From assembly GCA_963761005.1 (NCBI GenBank), contig CAVXFK010000027.1, forward strand, positions 868,001-932,000: 64,000 bases of DNA. Reading direction: 5' to 3'. This stretch comes from DASWJZ01 sp963761005 (lineage in GTDB: Bacteria > Pseudomonadota > Alphaproteobacteria > Rhizobiales > Afifellaceae). Shown in pieces: positions 1 to 8,579 of this stretch. The notes beneath the pieces are model-generated. The model saw only the letters and a list, made by a program, of their open reading frames with translations. It was not told where the DNA came from and did no database searches. Both the position numbers and the translations under genes were made by a program. Each line of letters begins with the position of its first letter. Positions within the stretch are counted from its first letter, which is position 1.

Positions 1-1098
1 AAGGCCGACGTGAAGGGCGGCCGCTCCGGCCCGCTCAAGATTCCAGTCATGAACCGGCTCGGCCTTTGCCGCGCCGCCGAGGCTTCGACCGGAGCGCACC
101 CGGCCGGCATCGAGCGGATCGAGAAGCCTGAAGCGATCTGGGCCTATGCGAGCGAGGTCTCCAAGGGCAAGGACACGCAGTCCGGCCATTGGGAACTCGC
201 CGGGCTGCCGGTTCCGTTCGAGTGGGGCTATTTCCCGAACACGATTCCCGCTTTCCCGAAGGAGCTCACCGACGCGCTGATCGCCCAGGCGAAGCTTCCC
301 GGCATCCTGGGCAACAAGCATGCGTCCGGCACCGACATCATCGAGGAGCTTGCCGAGGAGCATATCCGCTCGGGCAAGCCGATCTGCTACACGTCGCAGG
401 ATTCCGTCTTCCAGATCTGTGCGCACGAGACGCATTTCGGGCTGGAGCACCTCTACGAGGTCTGCCAGGTCGCGAGAAAACTCTGCAATCCGCTCAGGAT
501 CGGTCGCGTCATCGCGCGCCCGTTCGTCGGCGAGAAGCAGGGCGAGTTCGCGCGCACCGGCCATCGCAGGGATTTCGCCGTGCCGCCGCCCGGCGAGACG
601 CTGCTCGACCTTTGCGTCCAAGTGAAGCGTGACGTCTACGGCGTCGGGAAGATCTCCGACATCTTCACCGGGCGCGGCGTCACCAAGGTTCTGAAGGCGC
701 CGGAGAACGAGAGCCAGTTCGACAAGACACTGGAAGCGATCGCTGAAGCGAAGGACGGCGACCTCGTTTTCACCAACTTCATCGACTTCGACCAGCTCTG
801 GGGCCACCGGCGCGACGTCGCCGGCTACGCGGCTTGCCTCGAGCGCTTCGACACACGGCTGCCGGAGCTTCTCGCAGTGCTGAAGCCGGGTGACCTCGTG
901 ATCCTGACCGCCGACCACGGCAACGACCCGACCTTCAAGGGCACCGATCACACGCGCGAGCACATACCGGTGCTCGCCTTCGGGCCGAAGATCGACGGCC
1001 GCAACGGCGGGCACCTAAACACCTACGCCGACGTGGCTCAGACGATCGCCAGCCACCTTGCGCTGACGCCGCTGCGGATCGGCCAGCCGATGATGTGA
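1..1098 (+). CDS. deoB: Phosphopentomutase (5' end missing)
   Basis: DeoB interconverts ribose 1-phosphate and ribose 5-phosphate (and the deoxy forms), linking cytoplasmic nucleoside breakdown to the pentose phosphate pathway. The frame is open from the first base, so roughly 40 N-terminal residues, including the first metal-binding aspartate motif, lie outside the window. The alkaline-phosphatase-superfamily metal site is visible near the C-terminus as TADHGNDPTFKGTDHTREHIP, and the central region (GNKHASGTDII, YTSQDSVFQI) is typical of DeoB. The uracil phosphoribosyltransferase gene follows 63 bases downstream on the same strand, so the two probably form a nucleoside/base salvage operon. 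Confidence 0.95.
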   Translation, partial: KADVKGGRSGPLKIPVMNRLGLCRAAEASTGAHPAGIERIEKPEAIWAYASEVSKGKDTQSGHWELAGLPVPFEWGYFPNTIPAFPKELTDALIAQAKLPGILGNKHASGTDIIEELAEEHIRSGKPICYTSQDSVFQICAHETHFGLEHLYEVCQVARKLCNPLRIGRVIARPFVGEKQGEFARTGHRRDFAVPPPGETLLDLCVQVKRDVYGVGKISDIFTGRGVTKVLKAPENESQFDKTLEAIAEAKDGDLVFTNFIDFDQLWGHRRDVAGYAACLERFDTRLPELLAVLKPGDLVILTADHGNDPTFKGTDHTREHIPVLAFGPKIDGRNGGHLNTYADVAQTIASHLALTPLRIGQPMM

Positions 1099-1161
1099 GG
1101 CGTGTTTGCGATCCACGCTCCCGCGTGTATGAAACTCAAGAAAAATCGGAGGCGACGCGGG

Positions 1162-1803
1162 ATGGCTGGGAAACACGAGGGCGTCACCGTCATCGACCAT
1201 CCGCTGGTCGAGCACAAGTTGACGATCATGCGCGACAAGGAGACTTCCACGCGCGGCTTTCGACAGCTTCTGCGCGAGATCGCCGGGCTGATCTGCTACG
1301 AGGCGACGCGCGACCTGCCGCTTGAGGAGGTCCAAATCGAGACGCCGCTGACATCGATGACCGGGCGCAAGATCGCCGGTAAGAAGCTCGTCTTCGCCTC
1401 GATCCTGCGGGCCGGGAACGGGCTGCTTGAAGGCATGCTCGACCTCGTGCCGTCGGCGCGCGTCGCGCATATCGGCCTTTATCGCGACCCGCAGACGCTG
1501 CAGCCCGTCGAGTACTATTTCAAAGCGCCGGAGGACCTTTCGGAGCGCACCGTGATCTGTGTCGACCCGATGCTCGCGACCGCCAATTCCGCAGTCGCGG
1601 CGGTCGACAAGCTGAAAGGCCGCGGCGCCAAGGACATCCGCTTCGTCTGCCTGCTCGCGGTGCCGGAGGGGATCAAGCGCTTCCGCACGGCGCATCCCGA
1701 CGTGCCGATCTACACCGCCGCGATCGATGACCATCTGAACGATCACGGCTATATCGTGCCGGGCCTCGGCGATGCCGGCGACCGCATGTACGGAACGAAG
1801 TAG
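1162..1803 (+). CDS. upp: Uracil phosphoribosyltransferase
   Basis: Upp converts uracil and PRPP to UMP in pyrimidine salvage. The 213-residue product has the usual family length. It carries the signature ILRAGNGLLEGMLDLVPSARVAHIGLYRD and the PRPP-binding loop DPMLATANSA near residue 135; many homologues have ATGGSA there, so the loop is a mild variant. The C-terminus GLGDAGDRMYGTK is characteristic. I chose the ATG at 1162 because GGAGG lies at 1148-1152 with good spacing and the homologous region starts there; the frame is open upstream to 1102. It lies just downstream of deoB. Confidence 0.95.
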   Translation: MAGKHEGVTVIDHPLVEHKLTIMRDKETSTRGFRQLLREIAGLICYEATRDLPLEEVQIETPLTSMTGRKIAGKKLVFASILRAGNGLLEGMLDLVPSARVAHIGLYRDPQTLQPVEYYFKAPEDLSERTVICVDPMLATANSAVAAVDKLKGRGAKDIRFVCLLAVPEGIKRFRTAHPDVPIYTAAIDDHLNDHGYIVPGLGDAGDRMYGTK

Positions 1804-1812
1804 GGGGAGGAG

Positions 1813-2167
1813 ATGGTTCTCGTGTTGAGCGGCGTCTTCGCGCTCATGGCCGCGTTTTACATGGCATGGCTGGGTTACACGACCAGCGATCCCGAGTACC
1901 TTGATCTACGCCGTGCTGCTTCTGATCACCGCGATCGGGCTTCTCTTCAAGCGGCGCTGGTCGCAGTGGGCGGTGATCGGCTACACGACGCTGACGATTG
2001 CCGGCTGGGTGATCGCGGTCACGCGCCTCGCGATGACGAGCTGGCCTTACCCGGACGCGACCGCTTCCGCCTTCGGCCTGTCGGCCGGCGTGCTCTGGAT
2101 GGCGGTGTGGATCATGATCTCGGTCGTGGTGCGCCGCTCGTTCCAAGAGCCGGCGCTGACCGAGTAG
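1813..2167 (+). CDS. Small multi-pass membrane protein (frameshifted)
   Basis: A gene of about 117 codons that needs two frames. The first frame starts at 1813 behind a strong GGGGGAGGAG site and encodes a membrane helix (MVLVLSGVFALMAAFYMAW, then TTSDPE). The second, open from about 1899 to 2167, encodes two or three more hydrophobic helices (IYAVLLLITAIGLL, TIAGWVIAVTRL, VLWMAVWIMISVVV). Removing one base near 1897 fuses them into SDPETLIYAVLL. The function is unknown; it sits directly behind upp and converges with the methyltransferase gene ending at 2169. It may be intact in the organism, because other genes here also carry single surplus bases. Confidence 0.55.
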
Positions 2168-2168
2168 C

Positions 2169-3233
2169 TCAGCGCTTCTTGAACACGACGACCTTCGAGA
2201 AAAAGGCGCTGGTCACGTTCTCCGACGTGAAGTCCGCTTTACGGAAGAGCGCTTCCAGATCCTCGTCGAGATAGCTTTTGAAATAGGGCTCGTGGAAGAG
2301 CGCGGGGAAGACCTCGAGCAGCCCGTCATAGTCGGGCGCGTCGCCGGGCTGCAGCGAGTCGATGAGGACGAAGAGCCCACCCGGCTTCATGACGCGGCCG
2401 ATCTCATGCGCGACGTCGCGGCGCACATCCGGCGGCAACTCGTGGAAAAGAAAGATCGAGGTCGCAAGGTCGAGGCTCGCGTCGGGAAGCGGCAGCGCTT
2501 CCGCCTTGGCGACGACCGGCTGGATCATCGGCCTTCGCCCGAGTCGCCGTCGCGCTTCGACGAGATAGGCCTCGGAAAGATCGATCGCGAAGGCGGGGAG
2601 GCGGGGAAAGGCTTGGCGCGCCTGGCGCAGGAACGCTCCCGTCCCGCAGGCGATATCGGCATAGGCGACGCGGCGCTGGTCGCGGCCCTTGAGCGCCTCC
2701 GCCATCGGTACCAGTGCCTGCCGCCGCATCGCGTTGGCGGCGCCGGAGAAGAGCACCTCGACCTGCATATCGTAGAGGCGCGCCGATTCCTCGGTCAGCC
2801 AGCCGCCCGACTGAAAATGGAAATTCTGCAGGTAGTAGTCGGGCCGCTTGCCGCTTTCTGCAGCGACCTCGCGCGAAAGCGCGTGGCCGCGGCGGCGCAC
2901 GACCTCCGGCACGTCGCGGAAGAATTCGCGGCTTCGCACAAGAATGCCGGGAAGTCCGCCATCCTCGTTCTCCGGCACCGGATAGATGCCGGCCTCGGCG
3001 TTGGCGAGATCGCGGGCGAGCAGCGCGGCAACGTCGGCGAGGAGCCGGCGCATGCCGGGAACCGGCTTCGACGGCTTTACGGACACGCGCTTCGGCGCGC
3101 CGGATTCCGCTTCGAGCCGCCGGACCATGCGGCGCATGACGGCGCCATGGCCGGCGTACCATGCGACGCGGCTCACCTGCCGAACTGCGAAGGCGGCGCG
3201 ATTGGCGTAACGTTCAAGCGGGGTTTCGGGCAT
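2169..3233 (-). CDS. Class I SAM-dependent methyltransferase
   Basis: A 354-residue protein whose C-terminal half is a Rossmann-fold methyltransferase: motif I is ADIACGTGAFLRQ, followed by an acidic strand end (FAIDLSEAYL), then PLPDASLDLATSIFLFHELP and MKPGGLFVLIDS, typical of Methyltransf_11/25 domains. The first ~150 residues are helical and arginine-rich and I do not recognise them; they may form a substrate-specific cap. The substrate is unknown. It lies 17 bases downstream of the rlmD-type gene on the same strand and may be cotranscribed with tlyA and rlmD. Confidence 0.8.
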   Translation of the reverse strand: MPETPLERYANRAAFAVRQVSRVAWYAGHGAVMRRMVRRLEAESGAPKRVSVKPSKPVPGMRRLLADVAALLARDLANAEAGIYPVPENEDGGLPGILVRSREFFRDVPEVVRRRGHALSREVAAESGKRPDYYLQNFHFQSGGWLTEESARLYDMQVEVLFSGAANAMRRQALVPMAEALKGRDQRRVAYADIACGTGAFLRQARQAFPRLPAFAIDLSEAYLVEARRRLGRRPMIQPVVAKAEALPLPDASLDLATSIFLFHELPPDVRRDVAHEIGRVMKPGGLFVLIDSLQPGDAPDYDGLLEVFPALFHEPYFKSYLDEDLEALFRKADFTSENVTSAFFSKVVVFKKR

Positions 3234-3250
3234 CGGTGTCTTCCTGCCGC

Positions 3251-4528
3251 TTAAGGTCGTGTCGATTTCGCCTTTCGTCCAGTCCGCCTTCGGTCACGTC
3301 GGAAGATGCCGAGCACTTCCGTCTCGGCCGAATAGACGAACTGGTCGACCGGAACGACGTGCTCGAGCGCATAGCCGCCGTCTACCAGGATGCGCGCGTC
3401 GCGCGCGAAGGTGGCGGGGTTGCAGGAAACGGCGGCGATCCGTGCGACCTTCGAAGCGGCAAGGGCCTCAGCCTGCGCCTTTGCACCGGCATAAGGCGGG
3501 TCGAAGACGACGCCGTCGAATCTTTCGAGCTCCTTCGGAGCGAGCGGATCGGCGAAGAGGTCACGCCGCTCCGTTTCGACCGGCTTCAGACCGGCCGCGT
3601 TGCGGAAGGCGGCCGCAAGCGCTTCGAGTGCCGGCGCGTTTGCCTCGACGGCGCGGATGGAGGCGAAGCGCGCAAGCGCGAGCGAGAACGTACCGACGCC
3701 GGCGAAGAGATCGGCGACGCGCTTTGCGCCGGCAAGATGTTCGGCGACGAGCCGCGTCATCGCTGCCTCCGCTTCCGCCGATGCCTGCACGAAGACGCCG
3801 GGCGGCGGAGTCAGCGCGACGTCGGCGATATTGAGCATGGGTTCTGCCAGCGTCACGATAGGCTCGCCGTCGATCGAGAGCCGCGCGACGCCGCATTCTG
3901 CTGCGCTACCGGCGAGCTTTGCGACCGCGCGCGCCTCCGGCGGCGGAGCGCCATCGAAATTGAGATCGAGTCCGGCGCGCGTCAGGAGCGCGGTCAGACG
4001 CACCGGTTTCTTCCCGCGGACGATCGGCTCCGCGATCCTGCGGATATCGCCGAGCCTACCGGCGAGCGCGGGCATCAGCACCGGGCATTCCTCGATGTCG
4101 ACGACGTTCTGCGATAGCCGCTCGTGATAGCCGAGGATGAGGTTCTTGCCGGCGCGAAGCGCGGTCAGCACCGCGCGCCGGCGGCTCGCGGGCGGAACGC
4201 CGATTGTCTCTGCTACGTCGGGCGACAGCCCGCGCTGCCTGAGCGCCGCGACGACGAAGTCGCGCTTCAGCCTGTGCGTTGCTTCGAGCGGCAGCATCTG
4301 CAGCGCGCAGCCGCCGCACGTTCCGAAGTGCCGGCAGAGCGGGGCGACGCGCTCGGCGCTGGGCCGAAGGATTGCGACGATCTTCGCCCGCTCGGCCCCG
4401 GCGCCTTGTCGCTCGATCTCGACACGCTCGCCTGGAAGCGCGAAGGGCACGTAGAGTGGCCCGTCTTGCGTCGTGGCGACACCGTGGCCTCGATGCCCGA
4501 TCGCCTCGATGGTCACGACCTCACGCAC
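3251..4528 (-). CDS. rlmD: RlmD/TrmA-family RNA (uracil-C5)-methyltransferase
   Basis: A 23S rRNA uracil-C5 methyltransferase of the RumA/RlmD/TrmA family. Visible in order are a TRAM-like start (VTIEAIGHRGHGVA), Fe-S cluster cysteines (CRHFGTCGGCALQ and later EECPVL), motif I DLFAGVGTFSLALA, the DPPYAGA motif and the catalytic-cysteine motif SCNPATFARD. The frame is open back to an ATG at 4600, but that would overlap tlyA by 80 bases. A GTG at 4528 puts the N-terminus exactly at the conserved REVVTIEAIGHRG stretch and overlaps the tlyA stop as GTGCGTGA, a layout typical of translational coupling, so I prefer it. Whether it is RlmD or a close paralogue (RlmC/TrmA) cannot be settled from motifs alone. 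Confidence 0.85.
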   Translation of the reverse strand: MREVVTIEAIGHRGHGVATTQDGPLYVPFALPGERVEIERQGAGAERAKIVAILRPSAERVAPLCRHFGTCGGCALQMLPLEATHRLKRDFVVAALRQRGLSPDVAETIGVPPASRRRAVLTALRAGKNLILGYHERLSQNVVDIEECPVLMPALAGRLGDIRRIAEPIVRGKKPVRLTALLTRAGLDLNFDGAPPPEARAVAKLAGSAAECGVARLSIDGEPIVTLAEPMLNIADVALTPPPGVFVQASAEAEAAMTRLVAEHLAGAKRVADLFAGVGTFSLALARFASIRAVEANAPALEALAAAFRNAAGLKPVETERRDLFADPLAPKELERFDGVVFDPPYAGAKAQAEALAASKVARIAAVSCNPATFARDARILVDGGYALEHVVPVDQFVYSAETEVLGIFRRDRRRTGRKAKSTRP

Positions 4529-5330
4529 GCTGCGCGCCGACAAGGTATTCGCGATTTCCCGATCCGCCGACAATCGGGGAGGGGATTTGGCCGACAACAT
4601 GCCATGAAGGCGCTAAGCTCGACGCCATGACCCCCTCCCGAAAGTGGGAGGCTGTGGCGTCGTCGAGGTGTTGACCCTCAAGCCACGAACCAAAGTGCTC
4701 CGCCGCCTTCTCCGCCACCTTCGCGTCGCGCACGATTCCGCCTTTTCCAATCGCCTCGCGACCAACCTCGAATTGCGGCTTGACCAGGAACACGCCCCAG
4801 GCGCCGGGTTCCGCAAGCGCCAGCGCCGGCGGCAATGCGAGCTTCAGCGGGATGAAGCTCAGGTCTGCGACAATCGCGTCGATCTTTCTGCCGCCGAGGT
4901 GCTCTCCGCGAAGATCGCGTGCGTTCAGGCCTTCAATCAGCGTGACCCGCGGATCGGCAGCGAGCGTCGGGTGAAGCTGGGCGTGGCCGACATCGACAGC
5001 GATCACATGGTCCGCTCCGCGCCGGAGCAGCACTTGCGTGAAGCCGCCGGTCGAGGCGCCGAGGTCGAGCGCCGTCAGCCTCTTGGGATCGAAGCCGAAT
5101 GCATCGAACGCTGCGACAAGCTTCAGCGCCGCGCGCGAGACATAACCGGCGGCAGGGTCCTCGACGGCAAGGGCGGTGTCCGCCGCCACCATCCGCCCGG
5201 GCTTCATCTCCGGCGCGCCTTCGACGCTGACCGCGCCGCGTAGAATTGCGTCGCGCGCACGGGAGCGGCTTGGCGCGAGGCCGCGCTCGACCAGCGCCGC
5301 GTCAAGGCGCATGCGGGTCTTGTCGCTCAC
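4521..5330 (-). CDS. tlyA: TlyA-family rRNA (cytidine-2'-O)-methyltransferase
   Basis: A TlyA/hemolysin A family protein of 269 residues, the usual length. The N-terminus is an S4 RNA-binding domain (RLDAALVERGLAPSRSRARD). It is followed by an FtsJ-like methyltransferase domain with motif I ALDLGASTGGFTQVLL, VDVGHAQL and the DLSFIPLKLALP segment. In characterised relatives the enzyme methylates the 2'-OH of cytidines in 16S and/or 23S rRNA; older annotations call it a hemolysin. It is followed, with overlap, by the rlmD-type gene, so two rRNA methyltransferases are co-expressed. A small membrane-protein gene and the SCO gene lie directly upstream on the same strand. Confidence 0.9.
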   Translation of the reverse strand: MSDKTRMRLDAALVERGLAPSRSRARDAILRGAVSVEGAPEMKPGRMVAADTALAVEDPAAGYVSRAALKLVAAFDAFGFDPKRLTALDLGASTGGFTQVLLRRGADHVIAVDVGHAQLHPTLAADPRVTLIEGLNARDLRGEHLGGRKIDAIVADLSFIPLKLALPPALALAEPGAWGVFLVKPQFEVGREAIGKGGIVRDAKVAEKAAEHFGSWLEGQHLDDATASHFREGVMASSLAPSWHVVGQIPSPIVGGSGNREYLVGAQRA

Positions 5331-5346
5331 GGAAGAGACTCGACCG

Positions 5347-5487
5347 TCAGAGGCAGCGGTAGGAAGGGCCCGTCATGAGCGTGGTCACGAAGATGTGGGT
5401 CCTGAAATAAGCCCACCCGGCGCCGGCCAGGAAGAAAAGCACCCCGGCGGCAGCGAGCGCCGTCCTGGCGGCCGGATCGAGCCTCAT
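5347..5487 (-). CDS. 46-residue single-pass membrane protein, unknown function
   Basis: A short gene between the SCO gene and tlyA. The product reads MRLDPAARTALAAAGVLFFL..., with one hydrophobic helix at residues 9-27 (ALAAAGVLFFLAGAGWAYF) and a short tail ending SYRCL. The ATG lies 5 bases past the SCO stop and is preceded by AGGA at proper spacing, which suggests translation in the SCO transcript. Short single-helix proteins are common next to copper and cytochrome oxidase assembly genes, so a role there is an inference only. The support is position, ribosome-binding site and a clean membrane helix. Confidence 0.5.
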   Translation of the reverse strand: MRLDPAARTALAAAGVLFFLAGAGWAYFRTHIFVTTLMTGPSYRCL

Positions 5488-5492
5488 GGGCT

Positions 5493-6104
5493 CTATCCTG
5501 CCACAAGTCGCCTGAGCTTGGCCAACCCGGCCTGGTGCGATTCGCTCGGTGCGATCGTCCCGACGAAATTGCCGTTCGCGTCCTGCAGGATCATCGACGC
5601 CGTGTGGTCCATCGAATAGTCGCCGCCCGCGCTCGGGACCTTGTGGCTGTAGATCTTGTAGGACTTGGTCATTGCGTGGACGGCGTCCGGCGCGCCGGTG
5701 ATGCCGACGATCGGCGCTGAGAAGACGCTGATGTAGTCGTGCATCGCCGCTTGCGTATCGCGCTCCGGATCGACGGTGACGAACACGAAGCGAAGCTTGT
5801 CGACGTCGCTCCCAAGCTCTTCGGCCCAGCGCGACATCTCCGTCAGCCCGGTCGGACAGATGTCGGGGCAGTGCGTGTAACCGAAGAGCGTGACGGAGGG
5901 CTTGCCGCGGAAGATCGCCTCGGTCACCGGCGCGCCCTTGTCATCGACGAGGTGGAAGGGAGCGCCAAGCGGTGCACCCGCTGTCGGCGCCCCTCCTGCG
6001 GTCGTCGTCCCGCCGAGGAAGGAGGTTCCGGTCACGGTGACCGCGCCGACCGCGAAAAGCACGACGGCGACGGCAATCCAAAGCGCGATCCGAACATTCT
6101 TCAT
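5493..6104 (-). CDS. SCO1/SenC/PrrC-family copper/thiol protein
   Basis: A membrane-anchored thioredoxin-fold protein of the SCO family, which helps assemble the CuA site of cytochrome c oxidase and/or acts in periplasmic thiol chemistry. An N-terminal anchor (IALWIAVAVVLFAVGAVTV) is followed by a small-residue linker and the SCO domain from about residue 48. The copper-binding CxxxC lies in GYTHCPDICPTGL, and the conserved distal histidine in YSMDHTASMIL, so all metal ligands are present. At 203 residues it has normal length. No cox genes are in the window; tiny membrane proteins are encoded directly before and after it on the same strand. Confidence 0.92.
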   Translation of the reverse strand: MKNVRIALWIAVAVVLFAVGAVTVTGTSFLGGTTTAGGAPTAGAPLGAPFHLVDDKGAPVTEAIFRGKPSVTLFGYTHCPDICPTGLTEMSRWAEELGSDVDKLRFVFVTVDPERDTQAAMHDYISVFSAPIVGITGAPDAVHAMTKSYKIYSHKVPSAGGDYSMDHTASMILQDANGNFVGTIAPSESHQAGLAKLRRLVAG

Positions 6105-6144
6105 CGCAAAGTCCGTTGCGCGGCCACATGGGGCCGCGGTGTCG

Positions 6145-6279
6145 CTATTTCACCGACTCATCCGTGCGCGCCGGCACGAACGCGGGCTGCGCGACTTCCT
6201 CCTTGCGCAGGAAGTAGAAGCCGGCGACCAATGTCAGCGTGACCGCCAAAACGGCCGGCATGAGGATCCGCATCATCAT
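6145..6279 (-). CDS. Putative 44-residue membrane/secreted peptide
   Basis: A short frame upstream of the SCO gene: MMMRILMPAVLAVTLTLVAG followed by FYFLRKEEVAQPAFVPARTDESVK. It has one strong hydrophobic segment with a basic start, so it is either a single-pass membrane protein or an uncleaved signal anchor. The frame is open further upstream (to 6345), but the residues there are arginine-rich and unlike a protein start. I see no good ribosome-binding site before the triple ATG, which lowers confidence. It is 40 bases from the SCO gene on the same strand. Confidence 0.4.
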   Translation of the reverse strand: MMMRILMPAVLAVTLTLVAGFYFLRKEEVAQPAFVPARTDESVK

Positions 6280-6363
6280 CGGTGGATTTTCGCGCCATCG
6301 GTATCTGCATCGGATTGCGCAAATCGCCGCGCGCGCTGCGCTCAATCGTCACGCGGGTGATGG

Positions 6364-7440
6364 TCAAGAGGGTCCGTTCCTGATCACGACCTTGAGAGCC
6401 TCCTTGCGCATCATGCTTTTGAGCGCATCGACCACGCCTGCGATCGGCTTCGTGCCGGAGATGAGGAGGTCGGCCTTGAAGGCCGGATCGGCGAGAAGCG
6501 CAATCGCACGCCGGAAGGTGTCCGGGCGGTGATGGTAGACGCCCTTCAAGGTCAGCTCGCTATAGTGAACGAGGTGCGTATCGAGCGGGATCGACGTGCC
6601 CGGCGCGCAGCCACCGAAGAGATTGACGAGGCCGCCGGGCCTGAGCGACTCGATCGCGTCCGACCAGACGCCGGGCTGCCCGGTCGCTTCGATTGCGATC
6701 CAATAGCCTTTGCCACCCTCGGTCTCAGCGCGCACGCGTTCCGCCTGTCCGCCGCCGCGCGCGATCTCAATCGTGCGCGCGGCGCCGAGCTTCTTCCCGA
6801 CGTCGAGGCGACCGGGATTGGGATCGGCGAGCACGACATTCTGTCCCATTCGCGCGAGCGCCGCGACGAAGAGGAGTCCGATCGGCCCACCGCCGAAGAG
6901 CAGAATCTCGACCGGCCCGCCGATCGCGTAGCGCTGAAGATCGCAAGCGTCGATGCCGTGCAGAACGCAGGCGAGCGGCTCGGCGAGCGCGGCGCGCTCG
7001 AAGGAAAGACCGGACGGGATCGGATGCACGTTGCGCTCGACGAAGCGCCGCGGCACCAGCAGATATTCGGCGAAGGCGCCGTTCAGATAATGCAGATCCT
7101 CGCAAAGGTTCTCGCGCCCGCGCCGGCACGGCTCGCATTTCTGGCACGGCGCGGAATTGGCGACGACGATCGCGTCGCCTTCCTTTACCGTCGTGACGCC
7201 GGCGCCGATCGCCGCGACCACGCCCGCCATCTCGTGCCCGAACAGCGTCGGCGCCTTCAACATGCGTGGATGGCCGCCGCGCCGGAACACCTTCACGTCG
7301 GTGCCGCAGGTGGTCGCCGCCTCGATCTTCAGAAGAATCTCGCCTTTGCCTGGGCGCGGTACCGGCACCTCGCGCACCTCGATCTCCTCGGGGCCGAGGA
7401 GCATCGCGCCTTGCATCGTATTGGGAAGCGTCACGGTCAT
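6364..7440 (-). CDS. Zinc-dependent medium-chain dehydrogenase
   Basis: A 358-residue alcohol/sorbitol/threonine dehydrogenase-type enzyme. The N-terminal GroES-like domain has catalytic-zinc residues in TCGTD and GHEM and the four-cysteine structural-zinc lobe CQKCEPCRRGRENLC. The Rossmann domain has GGGPIGLLFVAAL followed by an acidic residue in VVLADPN, which favours NAD(H). The substrate is unknown. It overlaps the upstream dehydrogenase gene by 4 bases, so the two are coupled. Both lack recognisable kinase or transporter partners here, though the MarR gene lies 60 bases upstream of the pair on the same strand. Confidence 0.88.
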   Translation of the reverse strand: MTVTLPNTMQGAMLLGPEEIEVREVPVPRPGKGEILLKIEAATTCGTDVKVFRRGGHPRMLKAPTLFGHEMAGVVAAIGAGVTTVKEGDAIVVANSAPCQKCEPCRRGRENLCEDLHYLNGAFAEYLLVPRRFVERNVHPIPSGLSFERAALAEPLACVLHGIDACDLQRYAIGGPVEILLFGGGPIGLLFVAALARMGQNVVLADPNPGRLDVGKKLGAARTIEIARGGGQAERVRAETEGGKGYWIAIEATGQPGVWSDAIESLRPGGLVNLFGGCAPGTSIPLDTHLVHYSELTLKGVYHHRPDTFRRAIALLADPAFKADLLISGTKPIAGVVDALKSMMRKEALKVVIRNGPS

Positions 7441-8522
7441 GCGCCGCCTGCGCGTGAGGGGGTGAAAAGAACTTTCAAAGCCTCTTTTCGAACCACGAGG
7501 GCAACTCCTTTTGAAAAGTCGTCGAGCGGCATCGTGTGGGTGACGAGCGGCGAAGGATCGAACGCGCCGGAGACGAGAAGATCGAAGACCTCCTTCTGCT
7601 CGCGAAGCGCGCCGGAATAGGTGGCGACAATGCGCCGCTCGCTCTTGAAGACCGCGTTCAGGTCGACAGCCGCGTTCTCCTTGTCCGGTGCATGCGCGAA
7701 GAGCACGACGGAGCCGCCGGCGCGGCTCAATGCGATACCGGCGGCCAGCGCCTTCTCGCCGCCGACCGTGTCGAAGATCGCGTCGGCGCCGATGCCTTCC
7801 GAGAGGGCGCGGATTACGGCCGTTGCCTCATCGCCCGGCCGCGCGGTCCGTGCGGTGCCGAGCTCGACCGCAAGCGCGAGCCGGTCTGCGTCGAAATCCA
7901 CCATCACGACGTCGACCTTGGGGTAAGCGGCCTTCAGCACGAGAAGATGCAGGAGCCCCATGCTGCCGGCGCCGAGGACCACGGCGATGCCCTCGTCCTT
8001 TAGTCCCGAGCGTTCGATGCCGCGCAGCACGCAGGCGGCGGGCTCCATGAAGACCGCGCTTTCGTCGGAGAGCGACGCCGGCACCTTGCGCGCTGCAAAT
8101 TCCACGGCGCGGGGGCGGATCAGGATCGCGTCGGCGAAGCCGCCCGGCTCCATCAAGTTCTCTTTGAACACCTCGCACATCGTCTCGTTGCCGCGGCGGC
8201 AATAGATGCAGGTGCCGCAGGGCACGTGATGTGGGACGACGACGCGGTCGCCGAGCGCGAATTTCTCCACTCCGTCGCCGAGCGCGATCACGTCGCCGAC
8301 AAGCTCGTGCCCGAGGACAGTGCCCGGCTTGGCGCTGCCGGTCTTCAGCTTGAAGAGGTCGGTGCCGCAGAAGCCGACGACGCGGAGCCCAAGCAGCATC
8401 TCGCCCGGTCCCGGCGCGGGGAGGGGGCGCTCTTCAAGCACCGTTTCCTCGCCACCGGTGCAGGCGACGACGAAATTGATGCGGACGGGATTTCTCGCAC
8501 GCGCGGCTTCCATGGCCGGCAC
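7437..8522 (-). CDS. Zinc-dependent medium-chain dehydrogenase
   Basis: Second member of a tandem dehydrogenase pair, 361 residues. It has the catalytic-zinc segment GFCGTDLFKLK, GHEL, the structural-zinc lobe CGTCIYCRRGNETMC, and a Rossmann loop GAGSMGLLHLLVL followed by VVMVDFD. Its stop overlaps the start of the next dehydrogenase (ATGA-type overlap), so they are co-translated. The two share the fold but differ throughout, so they probably catalyse different oxidations rather than being a recent duplication. Substrate unknown; sugar alcohols or sugar-derived alcohols are plausible given the many sugar genes in the window. Confidence 0.88.
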   Translation of the reverse strand: MPAMEAARARNPVRINFVVACTGGEETVLEERPLPAPGPGEMLLGLRVVGFCGTDLFKLKTGSAKPGTVLGHELVGDVIALGDGVEKFALGDRVVVPHHVPCGTCIYCRRGNETMCEVFKENLMEPGGFADAILIRPRAVEFAARKVPASLSDESAVFMEPAACVLRGIERSGLKDEGIAVVLGAGSMGLLHLLVLKAAYPKVDVVMVDFDADRLALAVELGTARTARPGDEATAVIRALSEGIGADAIFDTVGGEKALAAGIALSRAGGSVVLFAHAPDKENAAVDLNAVFKSERRIVATYSGALREQKEVFDLLVSGAFDPSPLVTHTMPLDDFSKGVALVVRKEALKVLFTPSRAGGA

Positions 8523-8579
8523 TTCTAGCGGGCTTTGCGGCAGAATCCAGCGCCTGGGCCGAGCGAAGCCGTGACTCGC

